A stretch of DNA of 64,000 nucleotides from an uncultured delta proteobacterium (GCA_903911145.1 CAIWCD010000023.1:1-64000); one strand, 5' to 3'; counted from the stretch's first letter, positions 7,849-17,155 are shown. Notes: generated by a model not told the origin, from the sequence alone. Numbers and translations are program-made.

Positions 7849-9714
7849 GCTCTTCTTCTTGTGCTTCTTGCGGCGGCCACCGCGGTCGCCCTGCATGAAC
7901 TTGTAGTCGGGGCGCGGCGCTGCCGGTGGCTTCTCCGGAGCGCGATAGGCGAGCCGTTGATCCATGAGCTTCACGAACGCATCGGGGCCCAGCGCGCCGC
8001 CGATCTGTCTGGCTGCCTCCTCCGCTGGGAGCGCGCGGCCTTGCGCCGCGAGCTTGCGCAGGCTGTCTGCGGGAGGCGCCGCGTGCCACCACGTCTGAGG
8101 CGTGCTCTGCGCCGCGGCCGAGATGCTTGGTGTTCCAATGATTGGCGTAGCAACCATCGATGATTCGAAGGAGAGCGCGAGTTGTGCGCCGAGGAGGGCT
8201 GCGCGCAACGAGACAGCGGCCTTCAACCAGCTGTCGGTCTCCAGCGCCCAGCGGGCGCCTTCGGCGTGGGCGTGTTGGGCGAGCGTCGCCCGCGAGAGCA
8301 GTCCGCGGTAGAGCGCATTGGTCGACTCCGCGCTCTGTGGACCTGTCCGCCGCTGCACTTCAAAGAGCACCAGCGCGGCCGAGCGCCGGACCGCGAGAAG
8401 CCGCCGCGTCGCCTCGGTGTGCACGAGATCATCGAGAGGCTCGCCACGAAGCGCCGTGCGCTCGCGCAGCCACGCCGGATCGCCCGAGAGACTCTCGGCC
8501 AACCAGGCAAGCCCTTCCGCCGCCGAGCCATCGCCGAGTTGCGCGAGCTCCCAATGCGCACTCTGCGCGAGCGCGCCACCCAGCGCGCGCGCCGTCTCAT
8601 GGAGCAGCGCGCGCTGCTCCTCGAATCCTCCTGCGTTCTTGATCGACAGCCGGACATCGGACGGAGGATCGACAAGCAGCGCCAGAGGACGTGCCGCCTT
8701 GGCTGGCAAGGGTTCGCTGTCGATGCGCAACGCGCTGCCCGCTGCGCCGAGCGCGGCTGGATCGATGCCGAGTGCGGCGAAGGTCGCGCGCACGTTCTCC
8801 CAGCCGCGTCCTGCAGAGAGTTCGGCGTCCAGCTCGCTCGCCCGCACCAGGCGCGGGAGATCGGCGCGCACCAGGCGATCGAGCGTCTCTCCGAGGTTTC
8901 GCTCGGCGGTCGCGGTCACTGCGCGCGTCGCCACGTCCTGCGTCGCCTGCAGCGTTGCTTCCGCGAGCGCTGCCAGATCCTGCGGCGAGCTGCCGTGCAG
9001 CAACGCGATCAACTCCGGCCAGGCGGGGAGTCCAAGCCTGGCGCGCGAATCCTCCTCGGCGCGATCGCGGGCGAGCGCCAAGTCGGCCAAGGGCGCGGCC
9101 TGCGTTGCCTCGGCCGCAGCGATCGCGGCGCGCTTGCTGGCCGAAGGTTCGTCCGTGAGGAGCCGGTCGAGATCGCGTTCGGCATGCTCGGCCTTCGTCT
9201 CACCCGGAGTCGCGAAGGCGAGCAGCGCCCGTCCTTGCTCGAGTGCGCTCTCGGCCGCACCGGCGCCTGACGCGACGGCCTGTGGCGCGAGCGAGGCGAA
9301 GAGCAGCGAATCGGCTCGCGCTTGCTCTGCGTGCGAGGAATCTTCACGCCCCTTCGCAGCGAGCAGCGCGTCGAGTGAGCTCTTCGCGAGAAGTCGCTCG
9401 TGGCCCGCCAGCGCCGATGATGGCGCTGCGCCGTTTCCACTCGTCCAGCGCTTCCAGAGCAGTTCACCCTCAGCCCGCAGCAGTGCTCTCGTTTCATCCG
9501 AGAGCGAGGCGGCAACTGCACGCGGATCTCCCTCTGGCGCTGCCTCGTTCGCAGGTTCAGGTTGCCGCGAGGATGTCGACGAAGGAGCGCGCGAGGCCGT
9601 CGCGGCCGCATGCGAGCAGGCGAGTGTCCCGACGAGGAGAGGCGCGAACGCGAGCGCGCGCGAGAGTCGTGCGCCACGGACCGCTGCTCGATCCCTGCGC
9701 TGCCCGGATGTCAT
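7834..9714 (-). CDS. Lipoprotein with degenerate gluzincin (M3/M32-like) peptidase fold
   Basis: This 626-residue lipoprotein has the lipobox GTLAC at residues 29-33. The start at 9714 is supported by a perfect AAGGAG site five bases upstream, which beats an ATG 78 bases further out. Most of the protein is Ala/Leu-rich helix. Around residue 372 the sequence ALLHETARAL, followed about 25 residues later by AAEGLAWLAESL, mirrors the HEXXH...E zinc site of M3/M32-type metallopeptidases. However, the second His is Arg376, so zinc binding should be lost. The C-terminus is a very basic RRKKHKKK tail. I infer a pseudo-peptidase that binds rather than cleaves peptides. The fold assignment rests on motif spacing only. 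Confidence 0.7.
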   Translation of the reverse strand: MTSGQRRDRAAVRGARLSRALAFAPLLVGTLACSHAAATASRAPSSTSSRQPEPANEAAPEGDPRAVAASLSDETRALLRAEGELLWKRWTSGNGAAPSSALAGHERLLAKSSLDALLAAKGREDSSHAEQARADSLLFASLAPQAVASGAGAAESALEQGRALLAFATPGETKAEHAERDLDRLLTDEPSASKRAAIAAAEATQAAPLADLALARDRAEEDSRARLGLPAWPELIALLHGSSPQDLAALAEATLQATQDVATRAVTATAERNLGETLDRLVRADLPRLVRASELDAELSAGRGWENVRATFAALGIDPAALGAAGSALRIDSEPLPAKAARPLALLVDPPSDVRLSIKNAGGFEEQRALLHETARALGGALAQSAHWELAQLGDGSAAEGLAWLAESLSGDPAWLRERTALRGEPLDDLVHTEATRRLLAVRRSAALVLFEVQRRTGPQSAESTNALYRGLLSRATLAQHAHAEGARWALETDSWLKAAVSLRAALLGAQLALSFESSMVATPIIGTPSISAAAQSTPQTWWHAAPPADSLRKLAAQGRALPAEEAARQIGGALGPDAFVKLMDQRLAYRAPEKPPAAPRPDYKFMQGDRGGRRKKHKKKSSGTR

Positions 9715-9843
9715 CCGCGCTCCTTCGAGGCGCCGCTCGCGATCTGCGAAGCGTGAGCGCATGCAATCGCAAGAGGCGCCCGCCGAATGCAAGCGGATTC
9801 ACCGCGCTCTCGTCACTCGGCGCGTCGATGCTACATAGGCGCG

Positions 9844-10881
9844 ATGGCGGCGACGGCAGAGATGGCCAGGATGCGAGCGAAGCTCTTGAGCACGCTGCGC
9901 GCGGAGTTGGGCGCGCTCGGATCTCTCGAGGTGGAGACGCCGATCGCCGTGCCGGTGGCCGGCCAGGAGCCTCATCTGCGGCCGTTCGCGACCCGCTTCA
10001 CGCCCGATCTCCCGGTCCCGCCAGGAGCGGTCGAGCGCGCGCGGAGGCTGCATCTGCACACCAGTCCCGAGTACGCGATGAAGCGGCTGCTCGCGCGGCC
10101 CGGATTTTCGAGCATCCACCAGTTCGCGCGCGTCTTCCGCGATGGCGAAGTCTCGCGCACGCACAATCCCGAGTTCACGCTGCTCGAGTTCTATGTCGCG
10201 CCCGGCGATGCCGAGCTGATCATGCGGCAACTCGAGACGATGATTGCTTCCTGCGCCCGCGCGCTGCGGACAGATGCTTTGCATACCAACGATCTGCCGC
10301 CGTGCGAGCTGCGCGCGCCCTACGAGCGGCTCACCTGCCAGCAGGCCTTTCTGCGCTTCGCTGGATTCGATCCGCTCGCGATGCCAGCGAGCGCTCTGGT
10401 GGCGGCTGCGAGGCAATGCGGAGTGAGAGTCCCCGATGGAACGAACTGGGACGACGCGTTCACGCAGGTGCTGCTGGAGAAGATCGAGCCGCAGCTTGGC
10501 ATCGAGCGGCCGGTCTTTCTCTGCGACTACCCGAGTTCGCAGGCCGCGCTCGCGAAGCGCCGCGAGAGCGATCCGCGCGTCGCCGAACGATTCGAGCTCT
10601 ATGCTGCAGGCCTTGAGCTCTGCAACGGCTTCTCCGAGTTGACCGACGCGGTCGAGCAGCGTGCGCGCCTGGTGGAGGAGCAGCAGCTCCGTGCCCAGCT
10701 TGGTCGGGAGCAGTTTCCGCTCGACGAAAAGTTTCTCTCCGCGCTCCCGTCGATCCGCTCCGCGGGAGGAGTCGCGGTCGGCGTCGATCGTTTGCTGATG
10801 CTGCTCACGGGTGCTCGCACGATCGCGGACGTGCTTCTCTTCCCGGCCTGCGAAGAGTATCCGCACGCGCCGCTCGTCTGA
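9844..10881 (+). CDS. epmA: EF-P lysine ligase EpmA (GenX/PoxA family)
   Basis: This 345-residue class II aaRS-like enzyme resembles the catalytic core of lysyl-tRNA synthetase but has no anticodon-binding domain. In the known family it attaches beta-lysine to a conserved Lys of elongation factor P, which relieves ribosome stalling at polyproline. Motifs seen are VETPIAVPV (motif 1 region), LHTSPEYAMKRLL, then FRDGEVSRTHNPEFTLLEFY (motif 2) and GGVAVGVDRLLMLLTG (motif 3). Length fits the family (about 325). Neither efp nor epmB (lysine 2,3-aminomutase) is in the window, so whether the pathway is complete cannot be judged. It is divergent from the lipoprotein gene at 9714 and converges with the methyltransferase gene 13 bases downstream. 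Confidence 0.93.
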   Translation: MAATAEMARMRAKLLSTLRAELGALGSLEVETPIAVPVAGQEPHLRPFATRFTPDLPVPPGAVERARRLHLHTSPEYAMKRLLARPGFSSIHQFARVFRDGEVSRTHNPEFTLLEFYVAPGDAELIMRQLETMIASCARALRTDALHTNDLPPCELRAPYERLTCQQAFLRFAGFDPLAMPASALVAAARQCGVRVPDGTNWDDAFTQVLLEKIEPQLGIERPVFLCDYPSSQAALAKRRESDPRVAERFELYAAGLELCNGFSELTDAVEQRARLVEEQQLRAQLGREQFPLDEKFLSALPSIRSAGGVAVGVDRLLMLLTGARTIADVLLFPACEEYPHAPLV

Positions 10882-10894
10882 CGCGCGCCGCGCT

Positions 10895-12316
10895 CTAGAG
10901 AACGCGCAGGATCAGGCACTTCAAGTAGCGCGTCTCCGGAACGCCGAGGAGCGTCGGATGATCGCGACCCGCGCCTCTGCGCTCGACGACCTGCACTGCG
11001 CGATTGGCGTCTGCCGCCGCCGCAAGGACCGTCCGCTCGAAGAGCGCGTCGTCGACGTGAAACGAGCAGCTCGCGGTCACCAGAACGCCGCCCGGATTGA
11101 GCATCTGGAAGGCGCGAAGATTGATCTCCTTGTATCCGCGCAGTGCCGGCTCGAGCGCGCCTCGGCTCTTCGCAAAGCCAGGCGGGTCAAGGACGATCGT
11201 GTCGTAGCGCGCGCCGGCGTCGGCCTCGTCGCGGAGGAAATCGAACGCGTTCGCGCAGACCCACTCGAGCTTGCCGGAGAGGGAATTGCGCTCAGCGGCA
11301 GCGCGACCCTCGGCGAGCGCGCGCTCGCTCTGATCGACGGCGCGCACGCTCGCTGCGTTGCGCGCCAACTGCAGCGCGAACCCTCCCGCATAGGAGAACG
11401 CATCGAGCGCGCGACCGAACGCATAGCGACCCGCCTCGACATGATTCTCCGCTTGATCGAGAAACGCGCCGGTCTTCTGTCCCGCGAGCAGATCGGCCGT
11501 GAGCTGCACGTCTCCTTCGAGATACGCAACCGGTCCCGGCAGCGTGCCAGCGAGCAGCCCCGTCTTCTGTTCAAGCCCTTCGTGCTCCCGGCTGCGCACG
11601 TCGTTGCGCTCTACGATTGCTCGCGGCGAGAGAATGCGCTGCAGCAGCTCGACGATCAGCTCCTTGCGCGCATCGGTCGCCTCGGTGAGCGTCTGCAGAG
11701 AGAGGCAATCGGCGTAGCGATCGACGACGAGACCGGGGAGCAGATCGGCCTCGCCGTGCACGAGGCGAACGCCCTTGCGGCGCTCCGGATCGGGCCGCAC
11801 CGTCTCGCGCAGCGCGATCGCTGCGCGCAGTCGCCGCTCGAGAAATGCGCTGTCGATCGCCTCGTCCTCGCGCGTGAGCAGGCGCAGCGCGATCTGGCTC
11901 TCCTTGCCGTAGAAGGCCTTGCCGACGAACCAGCCGCGCTCGTCGACGACGCGCACTGCGGCGCCGCCCTCGAGAGCGGGGTGGGCCTCCATGTCGCTGC
12001 GGTAGACCCAGAGGTGTCCGGCTTTGAGGCGCGCAAGTCCGTGCGCGCGGACCACGACCGTGGCCTCGCCGTCGTCGCCTGAAGTGCAGAGTGCGCTCGC
12101 GTGCGCGCTGATTCTCGCGGCGTGTCCGGAGTGTCCGCGAACGCGAGATGGGGTCGCGAGCACGGGAGTGTGCTTGATGACCTCGCGTGCCGCCGGAGCA
12201 GGCTGGGCGCGGCCTTGCGCTGCTTTCTCCATCCGGCGCTGGTGCGGGCCGGGGCGCTTCTGGCCGCTGCCGCTTGCGTCGAATCGCTTCTCTTTGCCGC
12301 GCCGCTCGTCGCTCAT
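10895..12316 (-). CDS. RlmI-type class I SAM-dependent rRNA methyltransferase
   Basis: The family methylates 23S rRNA cytosine (m5C1962 in E. coli RlmI). The 473-residue product begins with a basic, low-complexity extension of about 90 residues, then a PUA-like RNA-binding domain (VRAHGLARLKAGHLWVYRSD), an EEHAD-like linker (RRKGVRLVHGEADLLPGLVV) and a Rossmann methyltransferase. In the last, FLDQAENH and LDAFSYAGGFAL form the SAM-binding region, LDPPGFAKSR is the catalytic DPP motif, and TASCSFHV carries the catalytic Cys region. The start at 12316 has a GAGG site six bases upstream. A GTG at 12421 is possible but would add a non-coding-looking leader. Family members are about 395 residues; the extra length is the N-terminal tail. 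Confidence 0.9.
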   Translation of the reverse strand: MSDERRGKEKRFDASGSGQKRPGPHQRRMEKAAQGRAQPAPAAREVIKHTPVLATPSRVRGHSGHAARISAHASALCTSGDDGEATVVVRAHGLARLKAGHLWVYRSDMEAHPALEGGAAVRVVDERGWFVGKAFYGKESQIALRLLTREDEAIDSAFLERRLRAAIALRETVRPDPERRKGVRLVHGEADLLPGLVVDRYADCLSLQTLTEATDARKELIVELLQRILSPRAIVERNDVRSREHEGLEQKTGLLAGTLPGPVAYLEGDVQLTADLLAGQKTGAFLDQAENHVEAGRYAFGRALDAFSYAGGFALQLARNAASVRAVDQSERALAEGRAAAERNSLSGKLEWVCANAFDFLRDEADAGARYDTIVLDPPGFAKSRGALEPALRGYKEINLRAFQMLNPGGVLVTASCSFHVDDALFERTVLAAAADANRAVQVVERRGAGRDHPTLLGVPETRYLKCLILRVL

Positions 12317-12417
12317 TGCCGCCTCGAATCGAGCGCACGCCCAAGGAGGCGCACGCGCTGCTCGAGTAGCACATCTGCGCGCTGCCGCCGCTGCGCGACC
12401 GACCGGTTGCATGCACT

Positions 12418-12696
12418 TCACGCGGCCAGCCGCGCAGCCTCTGCTCTCGCCTGCGCGCTGTGCAGCGAGTCCCGCGCGAGCTGAAATTCCATTCGCGCGA
12501 TCTCCAGCTCCTGCTCGATGCCCGCGATGCGCTCCTGCCTCGGCCGCAACGGGAACGCGAGAATCCGCGTCCAGAGCCGGTGGGCCTGCTTGAGATCGAG
12601 CGGGCGCCGCAGCTCGTCCGCGATCGACTCGAGCGCACGCATGCGGGAGTGGGCGATCGCAAAGTCATCCTGTGCAAGCTCAAGCTGCTTCATCAT
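12418..12696 (-). CDS. Small coiled-coil protein, unknown function
   Basis: The 92-residue product is almost entirely charged amphipathic helix (for example [22 protein letters not shown]) and is predicted to form a coiled coil. It has no signal peptide or membrane segment. The start at 12696 (ATGATG) is supported by a GGAGG site five bases upstream. The stop lies about 100 bases before the rRNA methyltransferase start on the same strand, so the two may share a transcript. I do not recognise a family. It is divergent from the acyl-CoA dehydrogenase gene. Confidence 0.65.
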   Translation of the reverse strand: MMKQLELAQDDFAIAHSRMRALESIADELRRPLDLKQAHRLWTRILAFPLRPRQERIAGIEQELEIARMEFQLARDSLHSAQARAEAARLAA

Positions 12697-12806
12697 CGCT
12701 GCCTCCGCGAATCGATGTCCGCTGGCTGGAGAACGGTTGCACGCGCTGTGCCGCTCCTGGCGCGGCTCTCCGCTCTCTGTGGAATTCGCCATGACACGTT
12801 CGACTT

Positions 12807-12819
12807 CGACAAATTGTCG
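12807..12819. promoter_or_regulatory. 13-bp palindrome in divergent intergenic region
   Basis: CGACAA-A-TTGTCG is a perfect inverted repeat in the 232-base gap between the divergent small coiled-coil gene and the acyl-CoA dehydrogenase gene. Its symmetry and position fit an operator for a dimeric repressor, for instance a TetR-type regulator, but no regulator gene is adjacent. The link to either gene is inference. Confidence 0.35.
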
Positions 12820-12928
12820 TCGTGACATGAACGAAACCGACAGTTCGTCGCTCCTGTTGCGTCCTCGTTGCGACTGCGTCGACTCGATTGCGAATGCATG
12901 CGCGCGCGTTGCAGTAGGCTCCCGCGCC

Positions 12929-14125
12929 ATGAGCCAGACGATGATCCACGAGGCCGCTTCGATCACCCGTCGCTTCGCCCGCGAAGTGCTGCTCGAGAAG
13001 CGATCTCTGCTCGAGAAGCAGGGAGGGGCTCCTGCTGCGGAGGGAGTGCCGCTCGTCGCCGCGATGCGCGCGCTCGCCTCCAGCCTGGGTTTGCGCGATC
13101 TCGCGCAGGACATTGCGCTCGATCCCTCCGCGCACGACGGACTCTTCGCCGGCCCCGCTCTCGGCGCCGCGCTGCTCGGCGAGCTGACCCGCGTGCTCCC
13201 CGGATTCGCGCTCTCCTTCGGTGCGTCGTTCGGTCTCTGCGGGCAGAGCATTCTTCGCCGTGGCACCGAAGCGCAGCGCACGCAATGGGCGCGGCCGGTG
13301 CTCGCTTTCGAGCGAATCGGCTGCTGGGCGCTCACCGAACCGGAGGCGGGCAGCGACGCGTTCTCGCTGCGCACCCGCGCGGAACGCACGAGTGATGGCT
13401 GGGTTCTCTCGGGAGAGAAGAGCTTCATCACCAATGCGCCGATCGCCGATACGTTCGTGATCTTCGCGCGCGTTCACGACACGGCGAGCGCTTCGTCGGG
13501 GCCGGCGCTGCACGGGCAGATCCGTCCGTTTCTCCTCGAGCGCAGCGATCGCGGGCTCACCACATCGGCGCCGCTGGACAAGATGGGCATGCGCTGCTCG
13601 CCCACCGGATCGATCGCGCTCGATGCGGTGCACATCCCTCTCGATCGTCTGCTTGGAGATCCCGAGGAGAGTGGCAAGCGCGCGGCCCTCGAGACGCTGC
13701 TGTTCGAGCGCGCGGGCCTGTCCGCGATGGCGCTGGCGATCGTCGAGGAGTCGCTGCAACTCGCGCTGGCGTGGGCGAAGGAGCGCAAGCAGTTCGGCCA
13801 ACCCATCGCGCAGTTTCAGGCGGTGCAGCTACGGCTCGCGCGCGTCTACGCGGCGCAGGAGACGATCCGAGCGCTGGTCGAGCAGGGCACGCGGCTCTTC
13901 GAGAGCGGCGAGACGTCGCTCGCATGGCTCTGCGCGGCGAAGTACACCGCGAGCACATTGGCGACGGAGTCCGCGATGGAGGCCGTGCAGATCCTTGGCG
14001 GCACGGGCTATTGCACCGACGCGCGCGTCGAGGGGCTCGCGCGCGATGCCAAGCTGCTTGAGATTGGCGGCGGCACCAGCGACATCCAGTTGCTCGCCGT
14101 CGCGCGCGAGCTGCTCAAAGGATGA
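12929..14125 (+). CDS. Acyl-CoA dehydrogenase
   Basis: This 398-residue flavoprotein catalyses alpha,beta-dehydrogenation of an acyl-CoA with electron transfer to ETF. Typical motifs are [14 protein letters not shown] (FAD/substrate), [30 protein letters not shown], and the C-terminal [20 protein letters not shown] and [12 protein letters not shown]. At the usual catalytic Glu position (YEGT in MCAD) the sequence reads [10 protein letters not shown], so that Glu is Gly. A Glu in LLFERAGLS sits where isovaleryl-CoA and long-chain dehydrogenases keep their catalytic base on helix G. The start at 12929 puts the N-terminal helix in the usual register; an in-frame ATG at about 12827 exists. Substrate chain length cannot be inferred. 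Confidence 0.92.
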   Translation: MSQTMIHEAASITRRFAREVLLEKRSLLEKQGGAPAAEGVPLVAAMRALASSLGLRDLAQDIALDPSAHDGLFAGPALGAALLGELTRVLPGFALSFGASFGLCGQSILRRGTEAQRTQWARPVLAFERIGCWALTEPEAGSDAFSLRTRAERTSDGWVLSGEKSFITNAPIADTFVIFARVHDTASASSGPALHGQIRPFLLERSDRGLTTSAPLDKMGMRCSPTGSIALDAVHIPLDRLLGDPEESGKRAALETLLFERAGLSAMALAIVEESLQLALAWAKERKQFGQPIAQFQAVQLRLARVYAAQETIRALVEQGTRLFESGETSLAWLCAAKYTASTLATESAMEAVQILGGTGYCTDARVEGLARDAKLLEIGGGTSDIQLLAVARELLKG

Positions 14126-14139
14126 AGGTGAATTCAGAA

Positions 14140-14176
14140 CATGAATCAGAGTTCAGCGATTGAAGAGTGATTCATG
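14140..14176. terminator. Stem-loop between convergent genes
   Basis: CATGAATCA and TGATTCATG form a perfect 9-bp inverted repeat separated by 19 bases, just after the acyl-CoA dehydrogenase stop and before the end of the convergent membrane-protein gene. There is no clear T-run on either side, so it may be a weak or factor-assisted terminator rather than a classical intrinsic one. Confidence 0.4.
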
Positions 14177-14198
14177 CAGGAGCCGACAACCCCCGCGT

Positions 14199-14798
14199 TC
14201 ACCCGCGCAGAGCGGCCCAGAGCGCGTTGTGCAGTGACGGCGCGCAGGCATCGAGCAGCGGCTGGAGCGTCGCCTTGTGGCTGCGGACGATCTCGGCGCA
14301 ACTCGGAACGACGACGCCGTTCGCTGCGAGCGCTACCTTCGTTGGCTCGGGAATGAAGAGTCCGGCGCGGCCGCCGTTCGAGGTTGCGCCAAGCGCTTCC
14401 GACTCGAGGCAGCTTCCGATCCAGAGCAGAAGGTCCTCGTGGTGCGCCGCCTTCGTCTTCGGCAGGACGCGCAGCACTTCGTCGATCGCGAACGGCGTCG
14501 CAGCGTAGATCGTCCCCTGGTGCCAGAACTTGTCGAGCAGCTCGCCGAGAAGCAGCTCGTCGAATCCATCGTCGTCGAGCGAAGGCAGTTTGCGAATCGA
14601 CGCCGGCGCGCCCCCGATGCCGTTGCCGGTGCCGAAGAGATATCGCCAGGGAATTTCCAGATGCGCGGCCGCCCGACGAATCTCTCGCGCGCGCAAGCGC
14701 TGCGGAACGTGTCGCACGAATATAAACAGCAGCGCCCCAATCAGCGAGAGCACCCCGATCGCGATGAGGCTCCCGATCCATTGAAGCAGCGAATGCAT
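14199..14798 (-). CDS. Membrane-anchored protein of unknown function
   Basis: The 199-residue product has one N-terminal hydrophobic helix (residues 5-28) followed by a basic stretch (RLRAREIRR) and a soluble, mostly helical domain that the positive-inside rule places in the cytoplasm. The soluble part contains LPSLDDDGFDELLLGELLDKF and an ILP-like IDEVLRVLPKTK segment but no motif I can name. It lies 12 bases after the end of the cystathionine gamma-lyase gene on the same strand, so it may be co-transcribed with it as the last gene. No functional link is evident. Confidence 0.65.
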   Translation of the reverse strand: MHSLLQWIGSLIAIGVLSLIGALLFIFVRHVPQRLRAREIRRAAAHLEIPWRYLFGTGNGIGGAPASIRKLPSLDDDGFDELLLGELLDKFWHQGTIYAATPFAIDEVLRVLPKTKAAHHEDLLLWIGSCLESEALGATSNGGRAGLFIPEPTKVALAANGVVVPSCAEIVRSHKATLQPLLDACAPSLHNALWAALRG

Positions 14799-14810
14799 CG
14801 CAAAGCCGCT

Positions 14811-15971
14811 CTAGGCGCGGGCGAGCGCCTGCGCGAGATCGTCGACGAGGTCCTGCCCGTTCTCGATTCCGACGCTGAGGCGGATGAAGCCGTCATCGAT
14901 GCCAAGCAGCTTGCGCGTCTCTGCTGGCACGCTCGCATGCGTCATGATCGCCGGATGCTCGACGAGCGACTCGACGCCACCGAGCGACTCGGCGCAGGCG
15001 AAGATGCGCACGTTCTTGAGGAACGTCCGCGCCGCCGGCAGGCCGCCCTTGATGACGAAGGTGACCATTCCGCCGAAGCCGCTCATCTGCCGCTTGGCGA
15101 GCGCGTGCTGGGGATGTGACAGAAGGCCCGGCCATGTCACACGCTCGACCTTCGCGTGAGCGGAGAGAGCCTCGACGACGCGGCGTGCGTTCTGCTCGTG
15201 CCGCTCCATTCGTACGTGCAGCGTCTTCAATCCGCGCAGCACGAGAAAGCTGTCCATCGGGCCCGGGATCGCGCCCACGGCGTTCTGGAGAAACGCGAGC
15301 CGCTGGTGCAGATCGGTATTCGAGGTCACCAGCGCGCCGGCGACGACGTCGGAGTGGCCGTTGAGATACTTCGTCATCGAGTGGGCGACGATATCGATGC
15401 CGAGCGCCAGCGGCTTCTGGAAGAACGGCGTCGCGAAGGTGTTATCGCAGACCGAGATGACGTTGCGCTTCCTGCAGATCGCCGCGACCGCTTCGAGGTC
15501 GCAGATCTTCAGCATCGGGTTGGTCGGCGTCTCGGCCCAGAGCAGCCTGGTATTGGGCTTGATTGCCGCTTCAATTGCCTTGAGGTCGGTCAGGTCGACA
15601 TAGCTCTGCTCGATCCCGTGCCGCTTGAAGACCTTGTCGGCGAGGCGATAGGTGCCTCCATAGAGATCGTCGCTCAAGATGACGTGATCGCCAGCGGAGA
15701 GCAGATGGAAGACCGCGTCCTGCGCGGCGAGGCCTGATGCGAAGCAGAGGCCGTGCTTTCCGCCCTCGAGCGCGGCGAGGCAATCCTGGAGCGCGTCGCG
15801 CGTGGGGTTGCGCGTGCGCGAATATTCGAAGCCCTTATGCTCGCCCGGACCGTCCTGCACATAGGTGGACGTCATGTAGACCGGGGTCATCACCGCGCCC
15901 GTGGTCGGGTCGGGCCGCTGGCCTGCGTGAATGGCGAGGGTCTCAAACTTGTCGGTATCGCGAGTGGACAT
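14811..15971 (-). CDS. Cystathionine gamma-lyase / gamma-synthase family PLP enzyme
   Basis: This 386-residue Cys/Met-metabolism PLP enzyme has the PLP lysine K201 in HSMTKYLNGHSDVV, the aromatic stacking region GLCFASGLAAQDA, the PLP-aspartate region CDNTFATPFFQKPL and the C-terminal SLGGVESLVEHPAIMTHAS. The family includes gamma-lyase (cystathionine to cysteine) and MetB-type gamma-synthase, which are hard to tell apart by sequence. The nearby cystathionine beta-synthase gene favours the lyase reading and a reverse-transsulfuration route from homocysteine to cysteine in the cytosol. The start at 15971 gives a family-typical length; a longer in-frame extension exists upstream but is not protein-like. 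Confidence 0.92.
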   Translation of the reverse strand: MSTRDTDKFETLAIHAGQRPDPTTGAVMTPVYMTSTYVQDGPGEHKGFEYSRTRNPTRDALQDCLAALEGGKHGLCFASGLAAQDAVFHLLSAGDHVILSDDLYGGTYRLADKVFKRHGIEQSYVDLTDLKAIEAAIKPNTRLLWAETPTNPMLKICDLEAVAAICRKRNVISVCDNTFATPFFQKPLALGIDIVAHSMTKYLNGHSDVVAGALVTSNTDLHQRLAFLQNAVGAIPGPMDSFLVLRGLKTLHVRMERHEQNARRVVEALSAHAKVERVTWPGLLSHPQHALAKRQMSGFGGMVTFVIKGGLPAARTFLKNVRIFACAESLGGVESLVEHPAIMTHASVPAETRKLLGIDDGFIRLSVGIENGQDLVDDLAQALARA

Positions 15972-16051
15972 AGCCGCGCGGTGTACGACGGACGTTGCCT
16001 TGCGGGCAAGTTCGCAGGTTCGGATCATTCGACTGCTGGTAACGTCGGGCA

Positions 16052-16357
16052 ATGGCCAACAACGACTCTGCTCGATCCTCTCGCCCTCTTGCCTGGACGA
16101 TTCTTCACTGGGTGATCCTCATCCACTTCACGATTGAGATCATCTATGCGGGATATATGACGATGGTTGTCCTGCGGCCGCCCGGTGCGGGGATCGGGCC
16201 GTTGGGAAATGCCGCGCTGACGATATCTCCGGAGCTTTTCCTCAAGCGGCGCGCCTATGCGATCGAGAACTGGATCGCGACGGGCGGGCTGGTCGTGTAT
16301 CTCGCGATCACCGAAATCGGCCCGCGCTTCTGGTCGCGGCGCGAGCGTGCGGAGTGA
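16052..16357 (+). CDS. Small two-helix membrane protein
   Basis: The 101-residue product has two hydrophobic helices, at about residues 14-40 (WTILHWVILIHFTIEIIYAGYM) and 70-90 (WIATGGLVVYLAITEIG), and a short basic tail. Its stop overlaps the start of the ATC-hydrolase-like gene in a GTGA junction, so the two are translationally coupled. I do not recognise a family. The coupling suggests it anchors, or supplies a membrane partner for, the downstream enzyme. The pair is on the strand opposite to, and lies between, the two transsulfuration genes. Confidence 0.65.
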   Translation: MANNDSARSSRPLAWTILHWVILIHFTIEIIYAGYMTMVVLRPPGAGIGPLGNAALTISPELFLKRRAYAIENWIATGGLVVYLAITEIGPRFWSRRERAE

Positions 16358-17061
16358 GCGCGGATTCGATCCCGACCGCTACTGGCGCGGCCGCGCGGCA
16401 TCCGCTGCCCATTCTCACGCCGATCGGCAAGCTGCAGATGATCGGCTTTGAAATGGCCGAATCGACGCCCGTCTCGCTGGTGAAGTTGCGGGAGCGATTG
16501 GGGACCTGGCGCGCGCTGCGCGTGATTGGAAGTCTCGTCTGGAGATCGGTATTGCGCGATCCAACGCGCAAGCTTCCTTCCCCGAAGACGAACGACGAGT
16601 GGCTGACCTTCCGGCAGCTGCGACCGGTGATTCTCCTCGAGGATGCAATGGTGCTGGGCCTCGGACTCTCTCGCGAAGAGGCCTATCCGATCCTGCGCGA
16701 TGTGGTGCTCGCGAGTGGGACGCGCTTTCTCGCCGCGTTCATGCCCGCGATCTCCTCGACCGATTGGCGCGCATCGAGCACGGCGGAGCGCGACGCGTTT
16801 GCGGCCGGATTAATCACCCGACTTTTTAATGCCCGCATTGCTCGCGTGGCGACCAGCAATGACGCGCTCACCTTCGATGTCGGGCAGTGCCGCTTCGCCG
16901 ATGCCGTGCGCATCCTCGACCGGAAGCATCTCGGACCCCTCTTCTGCGAGGTCGACGCGGCGTTTGTCGAGCGAGAGGGTTCGACGCTGACGCTCAAGCG
17001 CGCCAATACCATCGCCAATGGTGCGCGCGAGTGCGATTTCCGCTGGGAGATGAAGCAGTGA
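16354..17061 (+). CDS. L-2-amino-thiazoline-4-carboxylate hydrolase-like protein
   Basis: This 235-residue protein starts with GTG overlapping the preceding stop. The C-terminal part, with RANTIANGARECDFRW, carries the GxxxCDFR-type ending, and the helical core LSREEAYPILRD resembles the ATC hydrolase family (PF14196). The named family member opens the thiazoline ring on a route to L-cysteine, but most homologues are uncharacterised. The location between two cysteine-biosynthesis genes gives mild support for a sulfur-amino-acid role. Assignment rests on motif memory, not on an alignment. Confidence 0.65.
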   Translation: MSADSIPTATGAAARHPLPILTPIGKLQMIGFEMAESTPVSLVKLRERLGTWRALRVIGSLVWRSVLRDPTRKLPSPKTNDEWLTFRQLRPVILLEDAMVLGLGLSREEAYPILRDVVLASGTRFLAAFMPAISSTDWRASSTAERDAFAAGLITRLFNARIARVATSNDALTFDVGQCRFADAVRILDRKHLGPLFCEVDAAFVEREGSTLTLKRANTIANGARECDFRWEMKQ

Positions 17062-17155
17062 TGATTCGCCGGGAGTCGATGTAATGGATCCCGAACGGGT
17101 CCAGGGCGACCTGCTAGAGCAGCGTGCGCTCGTGGTCGAATATAGACGCTGATAT

